Source: JACCTU01 sp963788055
Lineage (GTDB): Bacteria > Actinomycetota > Thermoleophilia > Gaiellales > Gaiellaceae
NCBI GenBank assembly: GCA_963788055.1
Contig: CAWBFA010000005.1
Location: 682,001 to 746,000 of the forward strand
Direction: 5' to 3'
Length of the DNA: 64,000 bases
Shown piece after piece: positions 1 through 8,068 of the stretch. A program made the translations under genes and the position numbers. Below the pieces are notes generated by a model. The model saw only the letters and a list, made by a program, of their open reading frames with translations, ran no database searches and had not been told where the DNA came from. Within the stretch, counting starts at the first letter, position 1. Every line of letters starts with the position of its first letter.

Positions 1-1
1 C

Positions 2-1312
2 CTCGGCCTCGCGGTCCTGCTCGGCGTCGCCGCATCGTTTTGCTTCTACGTGCTGCTGCGAACGCTCGACCTCGAGCCTGTGCCCTCGGGGGTGATCGCG
101 GTGCTTGCGCTGGTCTTCCCGTGGTCGGACTCGACTCGGCTCTGGCCGACCCTGTCGATCGCCAACGTCGGCATCTGCCTCTATCTGCTCGGTACCGTCG
201 CCGCGCTCCGCGGGCTCGACCCCGGGCGGAGACGGGGGCTGCGCGGGCATGCACCGGCGGCTGCGCTCTACGTACTCAGCCTGCTGACCTACGAGGTGGT
301 GGGATGCGCGATCCTGCTCTCGGGGCTGCTCTACCGGACGCGTGCGGGCTGGCGGCGCGTCCGCTCCCGCTGGATCGTCGACGCGACGATTGTGATCGTG
401 ATCCTCGGTGTCGACGCCGTCTTGACCGCGCAGGTACGCGACGTCGCCACGTTGGGCGAACGACTACGGGCAATCGAGCCGTTCATCCGGGACGGGCTAG
501 CGCTCTTCACGTCCATGTTCCTGCCGAGCTCGGCGTCGACGAGGACCGCCAAGCTGATCGTGCTGCTGGTCGCCGTCGCCGTCGCCATCGCCGCGGTTCG
601 GCAGGCGCGCGACCCGAGTCGAGCTGCTCTTCGGCGCTGGCTCTTGCTCGCAACCGGCGCGACCATCGGGGTCGTTGCCGCCTACGTGATGTTCCTCGGA
701 AGCTCCCTTCTCCCGCTCACGAGCGGGATCGACAATCGCACGAACATCCTCGCCGGTTTCGGCTTTGCCACGCTCGCGTATGCCACCGTAATGACGATCG
801 GCGAGCTTGCCGCCCCTCGCCGCAGGGAGGCTCGGGTGCTACTCGTCGGCGTCGCCGCATGCCTCGTTGCGGCCGGATTCGTCGACAGGCTCCGCGCTGA
901 CATCTCGAATTGGGACCGCGCGGCGGCGTCGCAACAGCGGTTGCTGACCGCTCTCGAGCGCACGCTGCCGCGGCCGCCGCCCGGTAGCACGATCTACAGC
1001 TTCAACTATCCAGCGCAGTCCGCCCCAGGCGTGCCGATCTTCGCAAAGTCATGGGACCTCAGAGGCGCGGCGCGGCTGATCTGGCGCGACCCGTCGCTCC
1101 GGGCGTTCCCGATTGCCGGCGACAGCAGCGTGGTCTGCGGACCCGCCGGCGTCTCCGTTCCGGCCCTCGACACGACGCCGTCGCGGTATGAAAGCAGCGT
1201 CTTCGTGGACGTGAGCTCGTCGAGGGTGGAGTTCGTCCGTTCGCGAGCGCGGTGCCACAGCTTGTCGACGCGCTTTCGGCCCGGGCCCGACGTTGCCGCC
1301 TCGGAGAACTAG
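2..1312 (+). CDS. Multi-pass membrane protein, 5' partial
   Basis: The reading frame is open from the window edge (436 residues visible) and ends at TAG 1310-1312; the true start lies upstream. About seven hydrophobic stretches are visible, such as 'LLTYEVVGCAILLSGLLY' and 'WIVDATIVIVILGVDAVL', with short charged loops. A C-terminal soluble part of about 130 residues follows the last membrane segment. The look is that of the large families of poorly characterised actinobacterial membrane proteins that resemble lipid-linked sugar transferases, but no catalytic Asp/Glu loop motif can be seen in this part. Function is therefore unassigned. It is followed by a tRNA gene on the other strand. Confidence 0.7.
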   Translation, partial: LGLAVLLGVAASFCFYVLLRTLDLEPVPSGVIAVLALVFPWSDSTRLWPTLSIANVGICLYLLGTVAALRGLDPGRRRGLRGHAPAAALYVLSLLTYEVVGCAILLSGLLYRTRAGWRRVRSRWIVDATIVIVILGVDAVLTAQVRDVATLGERLRAIEPFIRDGLALFTSMFLPSSASTRTAKLIVLLVAVAVAIAAVRQARDPSRAALRRWLLLATGATIGVVAAYVMFLGSSLLPLTSGIDNRTNILAGFGFATLAYATVMTIGELAAPRRREARVLLVGVAACLVAAGFVDRLRADISNWDRAAASQQRLLTALERTLPRPPPGSTIYSFNYPAQSAPGVPIFAKSWDLRGAARLIWRDPSLRAFPIAGDSSVVCGPAGVSVPALDTTPSRYESSVFVDVSSSRVEFVRSRARCHSLSTRFRPGPDVAASEN

Positions 1313-1371
1313 TACACATGGGATCGGCGGCGATGGTCTCCTGAGGGCTGACGGCGCGTCGCTCCAAGCGA

Positions 1372-1443
1372 TGCCCCCGGCGTGAGTCGAACACGCGCAC
1401 GCGCTTTAGGAGAGCGCTGCTCTATCCACTGAGCTACGGGGGC
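1372..1443 (-). tRNA. tRNA-Arg (anticodon CCU)
   Basis: Read on the minus strand the cloverleaf is complete: a 7-bp acceptor stem GCCCCCG/CGGGGGC, D-stem GCTC/GAGC, anticodon stem GCGCT/AGCGC around loop CTCCTAA (anticodon CCT), a 4-base variable loop, and T-arm GCGTG-TTCGACT-CACGC. The discriminator base is A at 1372. The CCA end is not encoded, since the next bases are TCG, so it must be added enzymatically. It decodes AGG, a rare codon in GC-rich actinobacteria. Confidence 0.95.
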
Positions 1444-1480
1444 TAGTCCCGGTCAGGGTACCGCGGACGTCGGTACCGTC

Positions 1481-1990
1481 ATGGGCGTGCGAACCGCGAT
1501 CGTCGTGCTCGGGAACGGTGGGCGCCGCCGCGGCGAGCGGCCGATGACCGACGCCTGCCTTGCGCTCGTGCGCGAGGCCGAGCGCGTCGCGGCGAGCCGC
1601 GCGGCCGACGTCGTCGTGCTCACGGGCGGCTCGCGCGGAGGCCGCCTGTCCGAGGCGGAGCAGATGCACAAGGCGTGGGCCGGACCCGACGTGGAGCTCG
1701 TCGTCGAGCCGACCGCGTCGATCACCGCCGAGAACGCCGCTCGGACGCTTCCGCTTCTCGTCGAGCGTGGCATCGGCCGCGCCGTCGTCGTCTGCGCTCC
1801 GCTCCACTTCTACCGCACGCGGTTCTTCTTCTCGCGGCTCTTCGAACCGCGCGGGATCCAGACCTTGTTCCACGTCGCCGCGGTCGCGCAGGGCCCGCGC
1901 GCGTTCGCGTGGGAGCTTGCGGCTGCCCCGCTCTGCCGGCGGCAGCTGCGAGCGGCGCGGGCCGAGCTCGTCCAGCGGGGCTACGCATGA
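1481..1990 (+). CDS. YdcF-like (DUF218) family protein
   Basis: A 169-residue protein with the DUF218/YdcF fold pattern: an opening strand 'TAIVVLGNGG', a 'VVLTGGSRGG' loop, 'EAEQM' helix, 'EPTASITAENA' (the conserved E-x-x-S-x-x-T/S-x-E-N segment), and 'VVVCAPLHFYRTRFFF'. Family members are associated with envelope or cell-wall metabolism, but the biochemical role is not settled. The last four bases overlap the ATG of the following glycosyltransferase (ATGA), so the two are probably cotranslated. A TACCGT box lies seven bases before an in-frame GTG at 1487, so that GTG is a possible alternative, leaderless start. Confidence 0.75.
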   Translation: MGVRTAIVVLGNGGRRRGERPMTDACLALVREAERVAASRAADVVVLTGGSRGGRLSEAEQMHKAWAGPDVELVVEPTASITAENAARTLPLLVERGIGRAVVVCAPLHFYRTRFFFSRLFEPRGIQTLFHVAAVAQGPRAFAWELAAAPLCRRQLRAARAELVQRGYA

Positions 1991-2710
1991 GCGACGTGCT
2001 CGTGTTCGTCCCGGCGTGGAACGAGGAGCAGAACCTCCCAGACGTCCTCGACGACCTTAGAGAGCCTGCTTCCCAGCGCGGACGTCCTCGTCGTCGACGA
2101 CGGTTCGACCGACCGCACTGCAGACGTGTCGCGAGAGCACGGAGCCGAGGTGCTCTCGCTCGGACGGAACCGCGGGCTGCCAGTCGGAATCGCAGCGGGC
2201 TATCGCTGGGCACTGGAGCACGACTATGCGTACTGCGGCAGGGTCGACGCCGACGGCCAGCACCCGGCCGCCGAGCTCTCGCGGCTGCTCGACCTCGTCC
2301 GCGCCGACCATTGCGACGTCGCCGTCGGGTCGCGCTTCGTGTCGGGGGTCGGGTATGCGCCGTACCGGTATCGCCCCGACCACGTTCGCCGTTTCGGCAC
2401 GGCGGTGCTGCGCCGTGCGATGGCGCTCGTGCTGCGGCGCCCGTTCCGCGACCCGACAAGCGGGCTCTACGCGGTCAACGCGAAGGCGCTCCCGCTGCTG
2501 GCCGAGGAGTTCACGACGGAGGCGCCCGAGGTCGAGGCGTTGATCCGGATCGTGGACGCCGGCCTCCGCCTCGAGGAGGTGCCGGTCGACATGGCGGCGC
2601 GCGCAAGCGGCGAGTCCAAGCTCCGAGGCGGGAAGGCAGTCAAGGTCGTGCTCACCATCGCTGCGACGCTCGCCGCGGCGAAATTGATCCAGGCGCGACG
2701 GCCGCGCTGA
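1987..2710 (+). pseudogene. GT2-family glycosyltransferase, single-base frameshift
   Basis: The N-terminus starts at ATG 1987 ('VLVFVPAWNEEQNLPDVL', the nucleotide-sugar binding start of GT2 enzymes). Reading then has to shift by one base near 2065 (an extra C in CC) to recover 'ADVLVVDDGSTDRTADV', followed by 'GRVDADGQHP' (DxD-like metal site), 'VAVGSRFVSG' and 'FRDPTSGLYAVN', and ends at TGA 2708-2710. Restored, it is about 240 residues, as in dolichol-phosphate-mannose-synthase-like GT2 proteins transferring a sugar to a lipid carrier. All motifs survive, so an indel error is more likely than gene death. It overlaps the YdcF-like gene upstream by four bases. Donor and acceptor are unknown. 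Confidence 0.8.
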
Positions 2711-2724
2711 TCCGTCCACTCGTC

Positions 2725-2730
2725 TAGCGT
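2725..2730 (+). promoter_or_regulatory. -10 box of galK (leaderless)
   Basis: TAGCGT ends seven bases before the GTG start at 2738, placing the expected transcript start on or next to the start codon. No Shine-Dalgarno sequence precedes the gene. Confidence 0.5.
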
Positions 2731-2737
2731 CGCGATC

Positions 2738-3754
2738 GTGGATCCCGTCGCGCGAATCCAGCACGCGCTGCCTTTCGCCGAGGGGTACCGGTGGTTCCGC
2801 GCGCCCGGGCGCGTGAACCTGATGGGCGACCACACCGACTACAACGAAGGGCTCGTGCTCCCGATGGCGATCGGGCTCGAGTGCGTCGTCGCCGTCCGGT
2901 CACGCGCGGAACGCGAGATCTCCCTGCGCTCGCTCGACGAGGTCGAGGAGGACTGGACGCGGTACGTCGACGCCGTCCGGGACGTCCTCGCGCCGGCGCA
3001 AGGCGTGGACGGTGCGCTCGCGTCATCGGTCCCGCCCGGCTCGGGGCTCTCGTCGAGCGCGGCTCTCGAGGTCGCGGTCGCGCTCGCGCTCGGTGGCGGC
3101 GACCTCTCCCCCGTCGAGCTGGCGCTCGCCTGCCAAAAGGCCGAGCACCTCGCGACCGGTGTGCCTTCGGGTCTGATGGACCAGCTCGCCTCGGTCGCCG
3201 GGCGTGCCGGCCACGCGCTGCTGATCGATTGCCGCTCGCTCGAGTTGCGACACGTGCGCATCCCGGACGACGCTGCGATCGTGGTCGTTCACTCGGGCGT
3301 GCGGCGATCGCTCGAGCGCAGCGAATATGCCGAGCGTCGCGCAGCCTGCGAGAGGATCGCCGCCGGCCTCGGACTCCGCTCACTGCGCGACGCGACCCTC
3401 GACCAGGTGCGCGACGAGCCGCTCGGACGGCATGTCCTCACCGAGAACGCGCGCGTGGAGGAGACCGCCGCCGCGCTCGAGGCTGGGGACATCTTGCGCG
3501 TCGGCCGGCTCATGTGCGAGAGCCACGCGAGCCTCCGCGACGACTATCGCGTCTCGACGCCGACGCTCGACGCGCTCGTCGAGCAGCTCGTCTCCGCGGG
3601 CGCGCTCGGCGCGCGGCTGACCGGCGCCGGCTTCGGCGGCTGCGTCGTGGCGATTGCGTCCCGCGAGACGGCCCCCGCGATCGCGCGTGCGTTCCCGACG
3701 GGGTGGATCGTCGAGGCGGCGAACGGCGCCGGGCCGCTGCTCCTTCAGCCGTGA
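2738..3754 (+). CDS. galK: Galactokinase
   Basis: A 338-residue GHMP kinase that phosphorylates galactose with ATP as the first Leloir step in the cytoplasm. The galactokinase signature is near residues 24-38 ('GRVNLMGDHTDYNEG', with M-G-D instead of the usual I-G-E). The ATP-binding glycine/serine loop 'PPGSGLSSSAALE' is near residues 105-117, 'PSGLMDQLAS' near 143-152, and the C-terminal GHMP motif 'GARLTGAGFGGCVVAI' near 290-305. It is slightly shorter than the 380-390 residues usual for bacterial GalK. The GTG start is supported by the TAGCGT box seven bases upstream. No galT or galE is adjacent. It converges on the flavoprotein gene, with a 10-base tail overlap. Confidence 0.88.
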   Translation: MDPVARIQHALPFAEGYRWFRAPGRVNLMGDHTDYNEGLVLPMAIGLECVVAVRSRAEREISLRSLDEVEEDWTRYVDAVRDVLAPAQGVDGALASSVPPGSGLSSSAALEVAVALALGGGDLSPVELALACQKAEHLATGVPSGLMDQLASVAGRAGHALLIDCRSLELRHVRIPDDAAIVVVHSGVRRSLERSEYAERRAACERIAAGLGLRSLRDATLDQVRDEPLGRHVLTENARVEETAAALEAGDILRVGRLMCESHASLRDDYRVSTPTLDALVEQLVSAGALGARLTGAGFGGCVVAIASRETAPAIARAFPTGWIVEAANGAGPLLLQP

Positions 3755-4203
3755 AGGGAGCGGTAGTGCTCCAGGTACTGCGCGGCTAGCTCCTCCGCCG
3801 TGTGTCCCACGTCGTAGGCCGGCGACGTCAGCGGCTCCGCCCGCTCGACTCGGATCAGGACGATCAGCCGCAGCCGCTCCTCGTAGTCGCCGTAGTCCCG
3901 CTCGCGGAGCAGCTCGAGGGCGCGGCGGTGAACGTCATCGCTGTCGTGAAGGGTTGCGGTTCCCTTGAAGCGATAGCCCTTTCGCACGATCGGATCGACG
4001 ACGTTGACCTCGATCGCGGGGTTCGCGCGCAGGTTCTCGATCGTCCGCGGTGAGCGGATCTCGGCGAAGAACAGGTGCTCGTCGTCGTAGACGCTCGTCG
4101 TGCCCTTCGGCGAGAGGTTCGGCGTGCCGTCGGGACAGACCGTCGCGTGGAAGCCGAGCCGCTGCTCGAGCACGACGCGCTGCATCTCGTCGGTCAGCTT
4201 CAT
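3745..4203 (-). CDS. Pyridoxamine 5'-phosphate oxidase-like flavoprotein
   Basis: A 152-residue single-domain split-barrel protein. Conserved pieces of the PNPOx-like FMN-binding family are visible: 'GFHATVCPDGTPNLSPKGT' (first strands), 'LFFAEIRSPRTIENLRANPAIEVNVVD' (the typical T-x-x-N-L-x-x-N-P helix) and 'GYRFKGTATLHD'. Members bind FMN or F420 and often reduce small molecules; the substrate here cannot be inferred. The C-terminus ('AAQYLEHYRSLHG') overlaps the end of galK on the opposite strand. It is a single gene with no obvious operon partner. Confidence 0.8.
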   Translation of the reverse strand: MKLTDEMQRVVLEQRLGFHATVCPDGTPNLSPKGTTSVYDDEHLFFAEIRSPRTIENLRANPAIEVNVVDPIVRKGYRFKGTATLHDSDDVHRRALELLRERDYGDYEERLRLIVLIRVERAEPLTSPAYDVGHTAEELAAQYLEHYRSLHG

Positions 4204-4225
4204 CGCGCGTTCTGACGGCGCTGCG

Positions 4226-4543
4226 TCAACCGGTGGGCAGCTCGACGTTGCGCTCCGCCGCGCAGGCGTCGGCCCAACGTTCGGCGATCTCGAGCAAGCG
4301 GCCGCGGAGCTCCTCGTCGATGGGGCTCTCGACCTCGATCTTCACCTGATGAACACTGGCCTCGACGTCGCCGGCGAACTCGTAGCGCTGCTCCGACACG
4401 ATCGAGAAGGTGCCGAGCCTTGGATGCAGCTCTCGCGCGAGCTCGTCGACCTCCGCCGCGGTCGCCTCACGGCCGGTGATGACCCCGAAGTTGACGCGGA
4501 TCTCGCGATCGCCGCTGGCGAACACCATGCTGGGCTCGTCCAC
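4226..4543 (-). CDS. Hypothetical protein, 105 aa
   Basis: A small acidic soluble protein of alternating beta strands and helices ('REIRVNFGVITGREATAAEVDELARELHPRLGTFSIVSEQRYEF'). No known family was recognised. It starts at GTG 4543; a TACCGC box six bases upstream fits the leaderless pattern seen elsewhere here, and an in-frame ATG lies six codons later. It follows the ABC exporter operon by about 30 bases on the same strand and may share its transcript. Codon use matches the neighbours, and the even GC-rich third positions support a real gene. Confidence 0.6.
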   Translation of the reverse strand: MDEPSMVFASGDREIRVNFGVITGREATAAEVDELARELHPRLGTFSIVSEQRYEFAGDVEASVHQVKIEVESPIDEELRGRLLEIAERWADACAAERNVELPTG

Positions 4544-4573
4544 GCTGAGGCGGTACCCGGCCCACGCGGGCCT

Positions 4574-5320
4574 CTAACGCTCCCTCGGTTCCCAACCGAA
4601 AAACCGCGCAGCAATGAGGGTTCCGGCCAGTCCCCAGGCCAGCAGGACCGCGACTGCCGTCGGCTGCTCCCAGATCGGCTTTCCGTCGTAGACGATCCCC
4701 TGGACGATGTCCACCAGGTACGTGAGCGGCAAGACGTCCGCGATCGCCTGCAGCACCTCGGGGAAATCTCGCGTCGGGCCGAACCCACCCGAGAGGAACG
4801 CCATCGGCAGGATGATCACGTTCACGACCGCCGATGCGCCCTCGCCGGACCTGATCAACGACGCCGCGCCGAAGCCCATCCCCGCGAAGCAGAGTGCACC
4901 GAGCAGGAAGGCCGCGAAGAGCGAGGGCCACTGCGACGGGAGATGCCAGTCGTAGAGCAGGCGGCCGAGCCCCATGATCGCCGCCGCCTGAAGCGCGAAG
5001 ACCAGCAACGTCGAGCAGAGCGTCGCCACGAGGTACGTCGGCGCAGGGAGGGGCGTGGCGCGGAGTCGCTTCAGGATCCCGAGCTCGCGCCTGAGCACGA
5101 GGATGATCGCGAGGCCGCCGAACGCGGTGTTCGCGACGCCGTACGTGATCAGCGACGGCACGAGGTAGTCGGTGAGCGGCCGACCACGGTAGTCGCCGGA
5201 GTAGACGGTCGAGAGGAGCAGGAAGAGGAGCACCGGGAAGAGGAAGACGAAGATCGCGCTCTCGCGGCCGCGCCAGAAGACGAGCTGGTCCGCGCGCACC
5301 TGGTGCGCAAAGAGCGTCAT
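4574..5320 (-). CDS. ABC-2 type transporter permease
   Basis: A 248-residue membrane protein with six hydrophobic segments: 'IFVFLFPVLLFLLLST', 'LITYGVANTAFGGLAIILV', 'LCSTLLVFALQAAAIMGL', 'LFAAFLLGALCFAGMGFG', 'VVNVIILPMAFLSGGF' and 'VAVLLAWGLAGTLIAARFF'. The 'LPMAFLSGGFGPTRDFPEVLQAIADVLPLTYLVD' stretch is the typical ABC-2 permease signature used in drug and lipid exporters. Its ATG overlaps the TGA of the ATPase gene (ATGA), so the pair is translationally coupled. It is the membrane half of a one-ATPase, one-permease exporter; substrate unknown. Confidence 0.88.
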   Translation of the reverse strand: MTLFAHQVRADQLVFWRGRESAIFVFLFPVLLFLLLSTVYSGDYRGRPLTDYLVPSLITYGVANTAFGGLAIILVLRRELGILKRLRATPLPAPTYLVATLCSTLLVFALQAAAIMGLGRLLYDWHLPSQWPSLFAAFLLGALCFAGMGFGAASLIRSGEGASAVVNVIILPMAFLSGGFGPTRDFPEVLQAIADVLPLTYLVDIVQGIVYDGKPIWEQPTAVAVLLAWGLAGTLIAARFFGWEPRER

Positions 5321-6165
5321 GTGCCCTCCTCGCGGAGGAGCTCGAGGTAGACGTCCTCGAGCGACCGGCGGCGAACCTCCAGCTCTGCGAGCTCGCGTCC
5401 CTGCGCAACCGCGCGCGAGGTGAGATCGTGCAACGCGCGCGTCGGCTCGTCGGTCTCGACGACGATGACCTCGCCGTTCTCGCGGTAGCGGATCTCCGTC
5501 CGGGACGACGCGACGAGCTCGGCAGGCGTCCCTTCCGTGACGATCACGCCGTCGCGGAGCACGGCGACGCGGTCGGCGAGCTGCTGCGCCTCGTCGAGGT
5601 AGTGCGTCGTGAGCAGGATCGTCTTGCCCAGCGCGCGCAGGCCGCGGATCATCTCCCAGGCGTTCCGCCGCGCCTGCGGATCGAAGCCGGTCGTCGGCTC
5701 GTCGAGGAAGACGAGGTCCGGGTTGCCGACGAGCGCGAGGCCGAGATCGAGGCGGCGCTTCTGGCCGCCGGAGAGGATCTTGATCCGCGCATCGCGCTTC
5801 TCGTCCAGGCCGACCAGCTCGATCACCTCGTCGACGTCACGCGGATGCCGGTAGTAGCCCGCATAGATCCGGAGCGTCTCGGCGACCGTGATCTGCGGCC
5901 ACGTCTCCGAGTGCTGGAGGACGACTCCCATCCGCTCGCGGAGCGTTCGCTCCCGGCGGCCGGGGTCGAGGCCGAGCACGGTGACGTCGCCGGCGTCGCG
6001 TGCGCGGTACCCCTCGAGGATCTCGACGGTCGTCGTCTTGCCGGCGCCGTTCGGGCCGAGCAGGCAGAACACCTCACCCTCTTCGATCCGGAAGGTGATC
6101 CCCCGGACGGCCTCGTCGTCCCCGTAGGACTTGCGCAGCCCGCGTACGTCGACCGCGGCGGCCAT
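5317..6165 (-). CDS. ABC-2 exporter ATP-binding protein
   Basis: A 282-residue ATPase with Walker A 'GPNGAGKTTT' near residues 38-47, Q-loop 'VVLQHSETW', signature 'LSGGQKRRLDLGLAL' near 135-149, Walker B 'LVFLDEPTTGFDP' and H-loop 'LTTHYLDEA'. The DrrA/CcmA-like C-terminal extension ('EGTPAELVASSRTEIRYRENGEVIVVE') is present. It energises the downstream permease. The start ATG at 6165 is chosen because it overlaps the stop of sixA (TGATG) and because the frame upstream lacks homologous sequence. The substrate, perhaps a drug or lipid, cannot be told. Confidence 0.9.
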   Translation of the reverse strand: MAAAVDVRGLRKSYGDDEAVRGITFRIEEGEVFCLLGPNGAGKTTTVEILEGYRARDAGDVTVLGLDPGRRERTLRERMGVVLQHSETWPQITVAETLRIYAGYYRHPRDVDEVIELVGLDEKRDARIKILSGGQKRRLDLGLALVGNPDLVFLDEPTTGFDPQARRNAWEMIRGLRALGKTILLTTHYLDEAQQLADRVAVLRDGVIVTEGTPAELVASSRTEIRYRENGEVIVVETDEPTRALHDLTSRAVAQGRELAELEVRRRSLEDVYLELLREEGT

Positions 6166-6557
6166 CAGACGTCGACGGCGAAGACACCGCCGGGTGGAAA
6201 CGCCGGCTCGGGGCCGCCGCTGAGCGCGGCGGCAGCCCGCCCGCAGTCGGGTTGGTGTCCCACGACGACGACCGTCTCCCCCCGGCCGAAGGCAGCGGCG
6301 CGTACGTCGTCCGGCTCGGCGCCCGGGGCGAGCCGTTCGTCCGGCTCCACCTCGACGCCCACGGCCTTCGCGATCTCCGCGGCGGTCTCGCGCGCGCGCA
6401 GGAGCGGGCTCGAGAGCACGGCGCCCGGGCGGATGCCTTCGTCTGCGAACTGGTTCCCGAGCCAACGGGCCTGCTCGCGCCCTGCGTCGGTGAGCGGCCG
6501 CAGCTCGTCGGGCTGGCCGCCGGCCGCCTCCGCATGGCGCACGATGAAGAGCCGCAC
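6165..6557 (-). CDS. sixA: SixA-type histidine phosphatase
   Basis: A 130-residue member of the histidine phosphatase superfamily. It has the RHG-like catalytic loop 'LFIVRHAEAAGG' (Arg7, His8), 'PLTDAGREQARWLG', 'VLSSPLLRARETA' and the second catalytic histidine in 'VVVVGHQPDCG'. SixA proteins dephosphorylate phosphohistidine in phosphotransfer proteins such as the nitrogen PTS; in actinobacteria the target is often unknown. It is the first gene of an operon with the ABC exporter. The GTG start has a TATCCT box seven bases upstream. Confidence 0.83.
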   Translation of the reverse strand: MRLFIVRHAEAAGGQPDELRPLTDAGREQARWLGNQFADEGIRPGAVLSSPLLRARETAAEIAKAVGVEVEPDERLAPGAEPDDVRAAAFGRGETVVVVGHQPDCGRAAAALSGGPEPAFPPGGVFAVDV

Positions 6558-6564
6558 GCCCGCA

Positions 6565-6570
6565 AGGATA
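6565..6570 (-). promoter_or_regulatory. -10 box of sixA/ABC exporter operon
   Basis: Minus-strand TATCCT, separated by seven bases from the GTG at 6557; the same spacing is seen at galK, acnA and other genes, which predicts a leaderless operon mRNA. Confidence 0.5.
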
Positions 6571-6596
6571 CGACCGGTGACGTCGGGACCCCCTTG

Positions 6597-6602
6597 TAGG
6601 GT
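6597..6602 (+). promoter_or_regulatory. -10 box of tdk (leaderless)
   Basis: TAGGGT lies eight bases before the GTG start at 6611, only 27 bases from the divergent sixA box, so the two promoters face away from each other in a very short intergenic space. Confidence 0.45.
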
Positions 6603-6610
6603 CCGGCGCC

Positions 6611-7213
<603 letters not shown>

Positions 7214-7270
7214 CGTCCGGCGCCGCGCTCTGCGGCCGCACGCTTGACTCTGGCTCGTATTTAAGGTATT

Positions 7271-7282
7271 CGTTACGTAACG
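7271..7282. promoter_or_regulatory. Palindromic operator at the ArsR gene start
   Basis: CGTTACGTAACG is a perfect 12-bp palindrome that abuts the ATG at 7283. An AT-rich stretch (TATTTAAGGTATT) immediately upstream can hold the promoter, so a bound regulator would block initiation. Autoregulation by the ArsR-type protein is inferred. Confidence 0.5.
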
Positions 7283-7612
7283 ATGTCGTTAAACGAGACA
7301 TTCGCCGCCCTGGGCGACCCCACCCGCCTGGCGATCCTCGAGCGGCTCGCCGAGGGCGACGCGACGGTCATGGAGCTCGCGGAGCCATTCTCCGTGACCC
7401 TGCCGGCGATCTCGCGCCACCTGAAGGTGCTCGAGCGGGCCGGGCTGATCACGCGCGGACGGGAAGCGCAGTCGCGACCGAGCAGCCTACGGGTCGAGGC
7501 TTTGAAGGAGGCAACGATGTGGATGAACGCTCGACGTGAGCTGTGGGAGGGCCGGATGGACCGGCTCGACCGGCACCTGCAGCAGATCCAGAAGGGACTC
7601 GACCATGAGTGA
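7283..7612 (+). CDS. ArsR-family winged-helix repressor
   Basis: A 109-residue protein with the ArsR winged-helix fold: 'FAALGDPTRLAILERLAEG', recognition helix 'LPAISRHLKVLERAGLI' and the wing. No CxC or other metal-binding cysteine is seen, so it belongs to the non-metal ArsR group commonly encoded together with SRPBCC proteins. Its stop overlaps the start of the SRPBCC gene by eight bases. A perfect palindrome sits immediately upstream. Ligand unknown. Confidence 0.85.
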   Translation: MSLNETFAALGDPTRLAILERLAEGDATVMELAEPFSVTLPAISRHLKVLERAGLITRGREAQSRPSSLRVEALKEATMWMNARRELWEGRMDRLDRHLQQIQKGLDHE

Positions 7613-8054
7613 CATGCGAACCGCTCAGGACCAGCAGGTCCTCATCACGCGCATCTTCGACGCGCCGCGCGACTTGGTGTTCCAGGCCTGGACCGATCCC
7701 GACCAAGTAGCGCAGTGGTACGGCCCCGACGGGTTCGACACGCCGCGCGAGACGGTCTCGATCGATCTCCGGGTCGGGGGCCGGTACGAGCTCGGGATGG
7801 TTCAGAGACAGTCCGGTGCGTTGTTTCCCGTGCGCTACGAGATCATCGAGCTCGACCCGCCGCGGCTGCTCGTGCTCAAGAGCGAGCCGATGCCTGAGCT
7901 CGGGATGCATGAGCCGACGTTCACCCGGATCGAGTTTCATGATCACGGCGACAAGACGCGGATGAGCCTGAGCGACGGCCCGTACACGGAGTCCGCGCAC
8001 GCCGAGGCAGGCTGGAACGGGGCATTCGCCAAGCTCGACACGCTGCTGGCCTGA
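7605..8054 (+). CDS. SRPBCC (AHSA1-like) domain protein
   Basis: A 149-residue START/Bet v1-like protein: 'ITRIFDAPRDLVFQAWTDPDQVAQWYGPDGF', 'VGGRYELGM' and a final long helix 'AGWNGAFAKLDTLLA'. The ATG at 7605 lies inside the end of the ArsR gene (GACC-ATGAG), so the pair is cotranslated. ArsR/SRPBCC pairs are widespread in actinobacteria; SRPBCC domains bind hydrophobic ligands, and the pair may sense and handle the same ligand. The specific function is unknown. Confidence 0.82.
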   Translation: MSDMRTAQDQQVLITRIFDAPRDLVFQAWTDPDQVAQWYGPDGFDTPRETVSIDLRVGGRYELGMVQRQSGALFPVRYEIIELDPPRLLVLKSEPMPELGMHEPTFTRIEFHDHGDKTRMSLSDGPYTESAHAEAGWNGAFAKLDTLLA

Positions 8055-8055
8055 C

Positions 8056-8061
8056 TAGAGT
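8056..8061 (+). promoter_or_regulatory. -10 box of the PhzF-family gene
   Basis: TAGAGT, seven bases before ATG 8069; it overlaps the stop region of the preceding gene. No Shine-Dalgarno sequence is visible. Confidence 0.45.
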
Positions 8062-8068
8062 CGGCGCG

